This document shows positions 7,324 to 13,590 of a stretch of DNA of 64,000 nt, piece after piece (position 1 is the first letter of the stretch; every line of letters begins with the position of its first letter). Source of the DNA: a virus; IMG/VR virus record IMGVR_UViG_3300025941_000001, positions 1 through 64,000 of that record; one strand, 5' to 3'. The notes under the pieces were generated by a model. The model ran no database searches and was not told the origin of the DNA. It saw only the letters and a list, made by a program, of their open reading frames with translations. The translations under genes were made by a program, and so were the position numbers.

Positions 7324-8676
7324 ATGCCGCAACGTACCGACCCGCACCAAGCTCGCGCTCGTGAACTCTGCATCGCCGCCGGGCTCGACCCGGACGGCCG
7401 ACGCGGCGAGGGCCGAGGCCATCCCATCTGGACCGAGTACCGCGACGCGGCGCGCAAGGAAGCGAACGCGGTCGAGCAGGCTCGGCTCGCATCCGAGATA
7501 GCCGCGATGACGGTGCCGGTGCAGACGGCCGAGTTCGCCGACGCTCCGCTCACGATCATGGGCGAGCACGACGAGGGCACCATCGCCCAGATGCGCAATT
7601 GCATGAAGATCGGCAACGTGGTCGGCGGCGTGATCTGCGCTGACGGTCATCTGGGATACGCGCAGCCGGTCGGCGGCGTGATCGCCTACAAGGATCACAT
7701 CAGCGTTTCCGGTGTCGGCTTCGACATCGGCTGCGGCAACATGGCGGTACGCCTCGACGTGAAGCACGCCGAGATCGCCGAGCGTCTGCCGACGATCATC
7801 CATGACGTGCAAAAGGTGATCTCATTCGGCATCGGTCGCACGAACGACGAGAAGGTCGAGCACGCGTTGTTCGACGACGCCGCGCTCTGGGATCAATCCG
7901 ACATGCGCGACTATCGGCAGAAAGCCGCCGGGCAACTGGGCACGGTCGGCTCGGGCAACCATTATGTGGACATCCTTCGCGATCTCCACGACGATCACGT
8001 TTGGATTGGCGTGCACTTCGGTTCGCGAGGCCTCGGCCACACGTCGGCGACGAAGTACATCAAGCTGGCCGGTGGCAAGGACGGCATCAACGTCGCGCCG
8101 ACCGTGCTCGACGTGCACAGCGAGATCGGGCAACGCTATATCGCTGCCATGACGCTTGCGGGCTCCTACGCCTACGCCGGGCGCGAGTGGGTCGTCGAGC
8201 GCGTGCGCAAGATCATCGGCGGCGAGGTGACGAAGTCGGTGCACAATCATCACAACTACGCATGGCAGGAAGAGCACAACGGGCAGAAGCTCTGGGTCGT
8301 GCGCAAGGGCGCAACGCCTGCGTTCCCGGGGCAACTCGGTTTCGTCGGCGGCTCGATGGGCGACGATGCGAAGATCATCGAAGGCATCGACGGTGCCGAG
8401 GCGAAGGCCGCGCTCTACTCTACTGTCCACGGCGCGGGCCGGGTCTTCGGCCGCAACGAGGCCAAGCGTCGGTTCACGCGCGCCGAGATGGATCAGTGGT
8501 TGCAGGCTCGCAACGTGATCCTCGTGGGCGCTGACCTCGACGAAAGCCCAATGGCTTACCGACGCCTGCCCGAAGTTCTGACGCACCACGCGGGCTCTGT
8601 GCGCGTTGTGCACAACCTCCGGCCGACTGCGGTCGCCATGGCGGGCGCGGGAGAATTTGATCCGTTCAAGGACTGA
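7324..8676 (+). CDS. rtcB: RNA-splicing ligase RtcB
   Basis: Start ATG 7324 has GGAGAAG upstream; the frame is open 72 nt further but without a ribosome site. 450 aa, usual for the family. Signature GVGFDIGCGN (metal-binding Cys), GTVGSGNHYVDI, HNHHNYAW, and HGAGRVFGR containing the His that is guanylylated. RtcB joins RNA ends carrying 2',3'-cyclic phosphate (or 3'-phosphate) and 5'-OH using GTP and Mn2+, the ends left by many anticodon nucleases. The tRNA cluster begins 230 bp downstream behind a strong promoter, so repair of cleaved tRNA is the likely job. A GTGGGC-A-GCCCAC palindrome at 7254-7266 in its leader could be an operator. Confidence 0.95.
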   Translation: MPQRTDPHQARARELCIAAGLDPDGRRGEGRGHPIWTEYRDAARKEANAVEQARLASEIAAMTVPVQTAEFADAPLTIMGEHDEGTIAQMRNCMKIGNVVGGVICADGHLGYAQPVGGVIAYKDHISVSGVGFDIGCGNMAVRLDVKHAEIAERLPTIIHDVQKVISFGIGRTNDEKVEHALFDDAALWDQSDMRDYRQKAAGQLGTVGSGNHYVDILRDLHDDHVWIGVHFGSRGLGHTSATKYIKLAGGKDGINVAPTVLDVHSEIGQRYIAAMTLAGSYAYAGREWVVERVRKIIGGEVTKSVHNHHNYAWQEEHNGQKLWVVRKGATPAFPGQLGFVGGSMGDDAKIIEGIDGAEAKAALYSTVHGAGRVFGRNEAKRRFTRAEMDQWLQARNVILVGADLDESPMAYRRLPEVLTHHAGSVRVVHNLRPTAVAMAGAGEFDPFKD

Positions 8677-8681
8677 GGGCC

Positions 8682-8710
8682 TTGACAGCTTTTCGCGGCT
8701 CGTGTATAAG
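8682..8710 (+). promoter_or_regulatory. Strong sigma70 promoter for the tRNA operon
   Basis: TTGACA 8682-8687, 17-nt spacer, TATAAG 8705-8710. The best consensus promoter in the window. It starts five bases after the rtcB stop and would transcribe a structured leader and six tRNAs. Confidence 0.8.
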
Positions 8711-8716
8711 CCGCCA

Positions 8717-8906
8717 CTCAATCGACGAGAGCCTGCGGGGCTCGCGTCTCTGACGCCCCCGGCCGACTAGGCCAGCCCTTAAATGGGCAAGGGGCTGCCC
8801 GCAGGAAACGAACGAGGCGACAGTGCGCGCCTACAACGTCGAACCGGAGTATGTGCTCGTGAACCGTTCCGCTGCCCACGCATCCCCGATGAACCCTCGC
8901 CCATCT
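8717..8906 (+). ncRNA. Structured leader or small RNA upstream of the tRNAs
   Basis: An outer stem CCTGCGGG (8732-8739) with CCCGCAGG (8798-8805) encloses GCGTC/GACGC (8744-8756), GGCC/GGCC (about 8761-8773) and GCCC/GGGC (about 8775-8788). The arrangement is cloverleaf-like but lacks T-loop and anticodon-loop features, so I do not call it a tRNA. GTG at 8823 opens a short frame that runs into tRNA-Pro and is probably not a gene. Could be a processed leader or an independent RNA. Confidence 0.45.
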
Positions 8907-8985
8907 CAGGGCGTGGGGGAGTTTGGCCGTCCCCGCGTGGCCCGGACCCACGAGATCGCAGGTTCAAATCCTGTCGCCCTGACCA
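8907..8985 (+). tRNA. tRNA-Pro (CGG)
   Basis: Acceptor CAGGGCG/CGCCCTG, discriminator A and encoded CCA. D stem GGGG/CCCC, anticodon stem CGTGG/CCACG with loop CCCGGAC, T arm GCAGG-TTCAAAT-CCTGT. All stems pair. Oddity: position 33 is C rather than the nearly universal U. Confidence 0.9.
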
Positions 8986-9021
8986 TTACCATCACATCGA
9001 CGACTACCCAACGCTAAGCCT

Positions 9022-9095
9022 GCGGGCTTGGTGTAGCGGTAGCACAACGGGCTCTGAACCCGTCAGTCTGGGTTCAAATCCTAGAGCCCGTGCCA
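9022..9095 (+). tRNA. tRNA-Gln (CTG)
   Basis: Acceptor GCGGGCT/AGCCCGT (G1-U72 wobble), discriminator G, encoded CCA. Anticodon stem ACGGG/CCCGT, loop CTCTGAA with normal U33; T arm CTGGG-TTCAAAT-CCTAG. The most regular member of the cluster. Confidence 0.92.
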
Positions 9096-9098
9096 TTC

Positions 9099-9174
9099 GT
9101 CGATGTAGCTCAGTGGTAGAGCAGTCCCCTCGTAACGGACAGGTCGAAGGTTCAATTCCATTCCATCGGCACCA
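9099..9174 (+). tRNA. tRNA-Thr (CGT), irregular
   Basis: Acceptor GTCGATG/CATCGGC, D arm GCTC/GAGC, anticodon loop CTCGTAA. The anticodon stem has a C31-C39 mismatch, and the T-stem GAAGG pairs with CCTTC only if an extra A is bulged out (CCATTC). CCA is encoded. May be degraded, or may fold with the bulge. Confidence 0.8.
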
Positions 9175-9180
9175 TTTCAC

Positions 9181-9258
9181 GACAGCGTAGCTCAGCCCGG
9201 TAGAGCGCCGGGCTCATAACCCGGATGTCATAGGTTCAAATCCTATCGTCTGTCACCA
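9181..9258 (+). tRNA. tRNA-Met (CAT), bulged acceptor stem
   Basis: Anticodon loop CTCATAA on a stem CCGGG/CCCGG whose three G:C pairs resemble initiator tRNA, but position 1-72 is G-C, unlike a bacterial initiator. T arm ATAGG-TTCAAAT-CCTAT pairs fully. Acceptor GACAGCG pairs with CGTCTGTC only with one U bulged. Could also be an Ile2 tRNA read by lysidine modification. CCA encoded. Confidence 0.85.
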
Positions 9259-9260
9259 AT

Positions 9261-9337
9261 GCCCAGTGTAGCTCAGCGGGGAGAGCGCGCGACCGATAAT
9301 CGCGAGGTCGCCGGTTCGAACCCGGCCACTGGCACCA
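9261..9337 (+). tRNA. tRNA-Ile (GAT), C33 and bulged acceptor stem
   Basis: Anticodon stem CGCGA/TCGCG, loop CCGATAA, so position 33 is C. T arm GCCGG-TTCGAAC-CCGGC is perfect. The 5' acceptor reads GCCCAGTG against CACTGGC, i.e. one extra C. CCA encoded. Confidence 0.87.
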
Positions 9338-9342
9338 TTCCC

Positions 9343-9418
9343 GGGCCGCGTAGCTCAGCGGGAGAGCATCTGTTTTGCAAGCAGAGGGTCGTCGGTTCAA
9401 ATCCGACCCGGTCCACCA
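9343..9418 (+). tRNA. tRNA-Ala (TGC), bulged acceptor stem
   Basis: Anticodon stem TCTGT/GCAGA, loop TTTGCAA, T arm GTCGG-TTCAAAT-CCGAC. The 5' acceptor strand is GGGCCGCG against CCGGTCC, one extra C. CCA encoded. Followed by CTCGAC-ATG-GTCGAG (9423-9437) and GTCGGA-ATAA-TCCGAC (9454-9469) hairpins that may end or process the transcript. Confidence 0.87.
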
Positions 9419-9490
9419 TACTCTCGACATGGTCGAGTGCTAGATTGGTTTTCGTCGGAATAATCCGACACTGGAAAGGAAACTATCAAC

Positions 9491-9841
9491 ATGACACTCC
9501 CTGCAAATGTCTTGCGCGGCGCGGTTCCGTCCATTCCGACCTTCGAGATCACTGGCCTTGTAGGCTCCGGACCGAATAGGTTTGCTACATTCGATGGTGG
9601 TTTTAACGTCGGGTCTCCGGATGGAGATGTCGGTTTGGCGCTTGTATCAATCGCAATTTCCGGCTTCGTCTGGGCGAACGGAGATTTCCAACGAATGTTC
9701 TACTTCAACGGAGGCTCAAATCAGTCTCACGTGCCCGTCGTCAACACCTCGACGGACCCGGCCCTAGCGGGGGTCACTAGCATAACCATCACGCAATATA
9801 CCGCTGTGGCAGGCGTGGGGGACTTGACAACTCTCGTCTAG
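9491..9841 (+). CDS. Hypothetical beta-rich protein, 116 aa
   Basis: GGAAAGGAAACT precedes the ATG at 9491. Composition differs from its neighbours: rich in Gly, Ser, Thr, Val, poor in charge, with alternating beta-strand segments (GLALVSIAISGFVW, GVTSITITQYTAV). It resembles small virion decoration or carbohydrate-binding proteins, but no family is recognised. It is isolated between the tRNAs and a small RNA, and is less GC-rich than the region, which hints at transfer. Confidence 0.6.
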   Translation: MTLPANVLRGAVPSIPTFEITGLVGSGPNRFATFDGGFNVGSPDGDVGLALVSIAISGFVWANGDFQRMFYFNGGSNQSHVPVVNTSTDPALAGVTSITITQYTAVAGVGDLTTLV

Positions 9842-9923
9842 TATGAGACGACACTCGGACAGCGCTCGCACTGGCCTTCTTAAAGACCCACGGTGCGAGA
9901 CTAATCTTTGAGGGAGGTCCGTT

Positions 9924-9932
9924 ATGAAGTAA
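9924..9932 (+). CDS. Two-codon minigene (Met-Lys-stop)
   Basis: AGGGAGG at 9911-9917 is placed 6 nt before ATG AAG TAA. In phage lambda, comparable bar minigenes sequester peptidyl-tRNA and inhibit cells lacking enough peptidyl-tRNA hydrolase. Here only the sequence arrangement is seen; function is inferred. Confidence 0.35.
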   Translation: MK

Positions 9933-9967
9933 CCCCATCGCCGCTGTCACGCACGTTCGTCGTGCAC

Positions 9968-10009
9968 AACGCCGCCCCGGGCCGTAGGTCAGAGGCGGCG
10001 TTTTTATTT
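9968..10009 (+). terminator. Intrinsic terminator
   Basis: AACGCCGCC (9968-9976) pairs with GGCGGCGTT (9994-10002), followed by TTTTTATTT. Textbook Rho-independent form. Confidence 0.85.
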
Positions 10010-10010
10010 G

Positions 10011-10048
10011 TTAACCCTCTTGCAATCTCTCGCGGCATCATGTAGGCA
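10011..10048 (+). promoter_or_regulatory. Possible promoter with TTAACC element
   Basis: TTAACC at 10011-10016, TTGCAA at 10020-10025, 17-nt spacer and weak TAGGCA at 10043-10048. TTAACC is only 9 nt from this -35, so it does not fit the 23-nt geometry of the other members. Confidence 0.4.
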
Positions 10049-10079
10049 ACGGTCCTTGACATTCGCTCGGGAGCTTGCC

Positions 10080-10328
10080 ATGCGCCATCCGCCGATCATT
10101 CCTGCCCGTCATGCTCAGGGCCTCGCCGCGTATCGCGCAGGCCACTCCATCGCCGAGTTGATCGGGATCAACGAAGAGATCGACCGATTGCACGATCAGC
10201 CCGACCTCACGCACGAACAGCACAGCGAGATTGCGGCGGCCGGTCCCAGCCTCATCGCCGGTTTCGCTGATGGCTTGATCGAAGATATCCGTCTTCTCGC
10301 CGGAGCGCGACGCGGCCAGCGCGCGTAA
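10080..10328 (+). CDS. Hypothetical helical protein, 82 aa
   Basis: ATG 10080 with GGGAG upstream. Acidic and helical (GHSIAELIGINEEIDRL). The downstream gap holds AGAAATT/AATTTCT. No family recognised; first gene of a unit leading to the nucleotide-metabolism gene. Confidence 0.6.
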   Translation: MRHPPIIPARHAQGLAAYRAGHSIAELIGINEEIDRLHDQPDLTHEQHSEIAAAGPSLIAGFADGLIEDIRLLAGARRGQRA

Positions 10329-10376
10329 GAAATTCGTCTCAAATTTCTGACAGTCCCCAGCCCAAAAGGATCACGC

Positions 10377-10868
10377 ATGTCAACTCCCAAAGAGAAACGC
10401 TACCTCGACCGTTTCGACAGCCCCGGCCGCAAACGCGTGCCGATGTTCTCCGGAGTGATGGCATACTTCCCCGACGCCATCGCCGCTCTCGCCGAGCACT
10501 CGTTCAACGGCAATGAGAAGCACAACCCGGGCGAACCGCTTCACCATGCGCGCGGCAAGAGCATGGATCACACGGACTGCATCATGCGCCATCTGGCCAA
10601 CTACGAAGGCATGGACGGCGAAGCTCTCGAAGCTGTCGCGCTGTTCTGGCGGGCCGGTGCGCTCTGTCAGGAAGTGTTGGAGCGCAAGTACGGACTGACG
10701 CTGCCCCGGGGTGTCGTTGACCCGCGTGCGTTCCCCGAAACCAATTCGCTCGTCGGACCGAACGGCGAGCAGGCACCACTTGAAGTACCCAAGGTCAGGG
10801 TCGTCAGCGGAACAAGTCGGCCGCTGATGCCGAACTCCGCCGAACGTCGGCACGAGAGCCAAGGCTGA
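10377..10868 (+). CDS. dATP/dGTP diphosphohydrolase-like (DUF5664) protein, 163 aa
   Basis: Residues about 20-85 match the pattern of the DUF5664 / dATP-dGTP diphosphohydrolase N-terminal domain: VPMFSGVMAYFPDAIAALAE, NPGEPLHHARGKS, DHTDCIMRHL. That family contains phage enzymes that hydrolyse purine dNTPs, sometimes to deplete normal nucleotides in phages with modified DNA. The C-terminal 50 residues are Pro-rich and probably disordered. Assignment by motif only; no partner such as PurZ is in the window. Confidence 0.7.
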   Translation: MSTPKEKRYLDRFDSPGRKRVPMFSGVMAYFPDAIAALAEHSFNGNEKHNPGEPLHHARGKSMDHTDCIMRHLANYEGMDGEALEAVALFWRAGALCQEVLERKYGLTLPRGVVDPRAFPETNSLVGPNGEQAPLEVPKVRVVSGTSRPLMPNSAERRHESQG

Positions 10869-10869
10869 G

Positions 10870-11307
10870 ATGGCGCGCGAGAGTTCGCTCTGGCAACGGT
10901 GCAAGACAGGCCTCAAGCATCTCAAAGCTTGCGGCCATGTCGTGCACTTCTGTCGGCTGGAGAACTCGGCGGGCGAAGGCAACCCGGATGTCGAAGGCGT
11001 CATCAACGGGGACCAATGCTGGATTGAATTGAAGTCGAATGACCGACCGGCGCGGCCGGGCACGATCATCCGGTCGAAGACGCGGGAGAGCCAATCGATC
11101 TGGCACCGCGAGCGCACGGAAGCGGGGAGCCGCATCCATTGGGTTCTGATACAGGTTGGCGAGGCACATGCTGCAAAACTCTACCTCATACCCGGCCAGA
11201 ACTACGACGACATCCTCGTCCCCGAGGCGGAGCTTGCGCGGCTATCCCTCGTCTCGCCCGACGCCACGCTCGCCGAAGTGCTCTTACGAGCATGTGAGGG
11301 CTGGTAA
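10870..11307 (+). CDS. PD-(D/E)XK nuclease (VRR-NUC-like), 145 aa
   Basis: The core GNPDVEG...CWIELKS gives the D and ExK of the restriction-endonuclease fold, preceded by an N-terminal Glu (RLENSAGEG) and followed by Q-x-x-W in the downstream helix (SQSIWHRE). Such small phage nucleases act on branched or damaged DNA. Starts one base after the previous stop, in an operon with nucleotide metabolism. Confidence 0.75.
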   Translation: MARESSLWQRCKTGLKHLKACGHVVHFCRLENSAGEGNPDVEGVINGDQCWIELKSNDRPARPGTIIRSKTRESQSIWHRERTEAGSRIHWVLIQVGEAHAAKLYLIPGQNYDDILVPEAELARLSLVSPDATLAEVLLRACEGW

Positions 11308-11308
11308 G

Positions 11309-11710
11309 ATGCTTTCAAGGACACCACGGATGACGATCAAGCGGTTCGCGCACGACTACTTCATGCGCGTCAGCTTCGTTGACATCTATGGCCGCAACAT
11401 CGGTTACGACTACGACTTCATCCTCGCCGAGATCAGGGCCACGTTTCCGGGCGCACGAACATCCCGGCGGTGGCTCCAAGATATGGCTTACGTCCTCAAT
11501 CGCAGCGCGAAGCTCCCTGTCCGTCGCCGCTCGCGTCGTGCCCTGTCCGAGGACTACGCGATGGCATTGCTTCTGCGGCCCATCCAATACGGGTCGATCT
11601 GCAACGCGGTCCGCAACAAATTCCCCGACCACATTCAAACACTGAAATCGCTCCGGTCTCTTGAGGGTCGTCTCAAGAACCGGGGCTTTGTTGTTCCCGA
11701 GCGCAAATGA
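11309..11710 (+). CDS. Basic hypothetical protein, possible DNA-binding, 133 aa
   Basis: ATG 11309, GAGGG upstream; an alternative ATG at 11330. Strongly basic (PVRRRSRRALSEDY, RSLEGRLKNRG) and helical. The frame is open further upstream, but that part is the shadow of the nuclease gene. Likely nucleic-acid binding by composition only. Confidence 0.6.
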   Translation: MLSRTPRMTIKRFAHDYFMRVSFVDIYGRNIGYDYDFILAEIRATFPGARTSRRWLQDMAYVLNRSAKLPVRRRSRRALSEDYAMALLLRPIQYGSICNAVRNKFPDHIQTLKSLRSLEGRLKNRGFVVPERK

Positions 11711-12099
11711 CATCGCTGGAGGCAAAGAGGCACGCGCGCTACAACCGATCTCCGAAGGGCAGGGAGCGTCGGCGCAAGTATCAAAGATCGCCCAAGTACC
11801 TCGACCGAAAACGTACCTATCAATCTTCGCCGAAGGGGCGAGCAACAGACAGGGAATATCGCACATGGTATCGAAAACAAAAACGGACGCCGAACGTCTC
11901 GCTGACGCCAACGACATCATCCGAGCCAAGCAAAACCAAATCAAAGCGCTCGAAAAAGAACTGCGCAATCGCGCAGCCGTCAACGACACGGCAGAGAGCC
12001 TCCGGGAAAGCATCTTCGGCCTCGATGCCTACACGCCCGAGCCGCCGAAGTGGCTCGTCGAGCCGCACAAGAAAGGCTCCATCACGGGCGTCCCGCTGA
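11707..12099 (+). CDS. Very basic protein with SPKGR-type repeats, overlapping next gene
   Basis: Starts in an ATGA overlap at 11707. Residues 1-55 contain three copies of a roughly 15-residue unit (RYNRSPKGRERRR, KYQRSPKYLDRKR, TYQSSPKGRATDR). After residue 53 the frame overlaps the phosphoesterase gene for 235 nt and its composition (S, T, R, P) is that of a shadow. Either a long overlap or an indel removed a stop. The repeats resemble nucleic-acid-binding basic tails. Confidence 0.5.
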   Translation: MTSLEAKRHARYNRSPKGRERRRKYQRSPKYLDRKRTYQSSPKGRATDREYRTWYRKQKRTPNVSLTPTTSSEPSKTKSKRSKKNCAIAQPSTTRQRASGKASSASMPTRPSRRSGSSSRTRKAPSRASR

Positions 12100-12995
12100 T
12101 CCTCGCGTCGGACTGGCACTGGGGCGAGACCGTGGACCCCGATCAGGTTGGCGGCATGAACGCCTTCAACCGAGCCATCGCCAAGAAGCGCGTGGACATC
12201 TTCGGCAAGGCCGTGATCGATCTGTGCTTCAACCACATGACCTCGCCGACGTATCCGGGCGTCGTCTTCTGTGTCGGCGGTGACATGATCACGGGCGGCA
12301 TCCATGAGGACCTCCGGGAGACGAACGACGGTCCGGTGACGCTGTCCGTGATGGAGGTGCAAGAGAACCTCATCGGCTTCATCACGATGCTGGCCGACAG
12401 GTTCGGCAAGGTGTTCGTGCCGTGCGTGCCGGGCAATCACGGACGCACGACGCTCAAGCCTCGTGCGAAGAACCGCGTCTTCGACAGTTGGGAGTGGGTC
12501 ATCTATCAGAACCTTGAGAAGTGGTTCTCGAAGGACCCGCGCGTCACTATCCACGTCCCCAACGAGGTGGACGCCCACTTCGCGATCTATGGACACCGCT
12601 TCATGCTCACGCACGGGGACACGCTGGGCGTGAAGGGCGGCGACGGCATCATCGGTGCGCTCGGCCCCATCGCACGCGGCGCGATCAAGGTCGGCCGTTC
12701 CGAGGCGCAGTGCGGCCGAGACTTCGACACGCTGCTCATCGGGCACTATCACACGTATATCCCCCGGGGTGACGCTGTGCCGGTGCTGGCGAACGGCTCA
12801 CTCATCGGTTACAACGAGTACGCCCGGCTGTTGCTCCGTGCGGGGCCGACGCGTCCGACGCAAGCATTGGCTTTCATCCATCCCCGACGCGGGATCACGG
12901 CTCAGTGGCCGATCTATCTCGACGGCGACGAGCGCCGCAAGCCGGGCTCGACCGCGTGGTGCTCGTGGGATACGAACACTCCAAAAATCGTTTGA
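11865..12995 (+). CDS. Calcineurin-like metallophosphoesterase, 376 aa
   Basis: All metal-site motifs are present in order: SDWHWGE, GGDM, GNHGR, LTHGDTLG and GHYHT. An N-terminal 45-residue helical stretch precedes the catalytic domain. I choose ATG 11865 because the upstream open frame (to 11661) overlaps other genes and reads poorly. Related phage enzymes act on DNA ends or nucleotides (Mre11/SbcD-like or general phosphatases). Followed by a strong terminator. Confidence 0.85.
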   Translation: MVSKTKTDAERLADANDIIRAKQNQIKALEKELRNRAAVNDTAESLRESIFGLDAYTPEPPKWLVEPHKKGSITGVPLILASDWHWGETVDPDQVGGMNAFNRAIAKKRVDIFGKAVIDLCFNHMTSPTYPGVVFCVGGDMITGGIHEDLRETNDGPVTLSVMEVQENLIGFITMLADRFGKVFVPCVPGNHGRTTLKPRAKNRVFDSWEWVIYQNLEKWFSKDPRVTIHVPNEVDAHFAIYGHRFMLTHGDTLGVKGGDGIIGALGPIARGAIKVGRSEAQCGRDFDTLLIGHYHTYIPRGDAVPVLANGSLIGYNEYARLLLRAGPTRPTQALAFIHPRRGITAQWPIYLDGDERRKPGSTAWCSWDTNTPKIV

Positions 12996-13004
12996 CAAAC
13001 GCGC

Positions 13005-13034
13005 GGGCCGGGGCTACCAAGCTCCGGCCCTTTT
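13005..13034 (+). terminator. Intrinsic terminator
   Basis: GGGCCGGGGCT (13005-13015) pairs with AGCTCCGGCCC (13020-13030), loop ACCA, followed by TTTTC. It lies 17 bp before the next gene, so it may also act as an attenuator. Confidence 0.8.
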
Positions 13035-13051
13035 CATTGGAGGCAGTCCGT

Positions 13052-13180
13052 ATGAACATCTTTGATCCTCTGCTCGCGCCGTTCATCCTCTTGATGGTCG
13101 TCGTCTCGCAACCCATCGTCTACATCCCGCTCGGTGCGTTCGGCGCGTACTGGCTCGCCAAGAACTGGCGCAAGCTGTGA
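13052..13180 (+). CDS. Membrane microprotein, 42 aa
   Basis: ATG 13052 with GGAGG upstream. MNIFDPLLAPFILLMVVV is hydrophobic and a second hydrophobic stretch (YIPLGAFGAYWLA) precedes the basic end KNWRKL. Its stop overlaps the GTG of the next microprotein, so the two are coupled. Confidence 0.65.
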   Translation: MNIFDPLLAPFILLMVVVSQPIVYIPLGAFGAYWLAKNWRKL

Positions 13181-13311
13181 AGTTCGTTCTCCCATCGGTC
13201 ATGATCGCGCTCTCGCTCGGCTCCGCCGGGGTATACGCGTTCGAAGGGGATTGGCGTCGAGTGGTCTATTGGGCCGCTGCATCCGCGCTGACCGCGTCAG
13301 TGACGTTCTAG
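13177..13311 (+). CDS. Membrane microprotein, 44 aa, GTG start
   Basis: GTG 13177 overlaps the upstream TGA (GTGA). MKFVLPSVMIALSLGSAG looks like a signal or membrane segment; a second hydrophobic stretch (VVYWAAASALTASVTF) ends the protein. Ends 9 bp before the next ATG with AGGAGGG between. Function unknown; holin-like or superinfection-related roles are possible. Confidence 0.6.
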   Translation: MKFVLPSVMIALSLGSAGVYAFEGDWRRVVYWAAASALTASVTF

Positions 13312-13320
13312 GAGGGTTAT

Positions 13321-13590
13321 ATGGACGACGCCCAGATTAAGCGTATGGTGAACCGCTTTCTCGTTTGGAGGCTCCCGGAAGATTTCAGCCCGGACGGCGG
13401 CATCAGCTTCAAGAAGACTTTCAATGATCACACAGCGCATCCGATGAAGCACGAGCCGACCGGAACGAACCTGTTCGATGCTCGACAGGCCGAAGCCATG
13501 GTGCGCTACATGATCGAAGGTGAGTTCATGGAGCCCGATCAATTCGGCGGCTTCCAACGGTCCCCGAGGTATCGCCATGCAGATAAGTGA
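13321..13590 (+). CDS. Conserved phage hypothetical protein, 89 aa
   Basis: AGGAGGG upstream. The pattern MVNRFLVWRLPEDFSPDGGI ... GTNLFDARQAEAMVRYM is familiar from many tailed phages and prophages of proteobacteria, with no assigned role. Coupled to the GNAT gene. Confidence 0.75.
   Translation: MDDAQIKRMVNRFLVWRLPEDFSPDGGISFKKTFNDHTAHPMKHEPTGTNLFDARQAEAMVRYMIEGEFMEPDQFGGFQRSPRYRHADK

Larger units (their letters stand above)
9842..10010 (+). ncRNA. Candidate small RNA with two-codon minigene
   Basis: Gene-free stretch with CTCGCAC/GTGCGAG (9865-9871 with 9893-9899), a strong ribosome site and ATG-AAG-TAA (9924-9932), a GCACG/CGTGC hairpin, and a classic intrinsic terminator. TTGACA at 9824-9829 could be a -35, but no -10 lies at normal spacing, so the promoter is unclear. 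Confidence 0.5.

Noticed and set aside
8732-8805. Possible seventh tRNA upstream of tRNA-Pro
   Set aside because: Stems pair in a cloverleaf-like order, but no T-loop TTCRA, no proper anticodon loop and no CCA; kept only as a structured RNA.
8783-9190. Open frame of 135 codons on the + strand through the tRNAs
   Set aside because: Runs through tRNA-Pro, tRNA-Gln and tRNA-Thr; no ribosome site and composition typical of tRNA DNA.
9824-9847. TTGACA with TATGAG as promoter of the small RNA
   Set aside because: Spacing is only 12 nt, outside the usable range.
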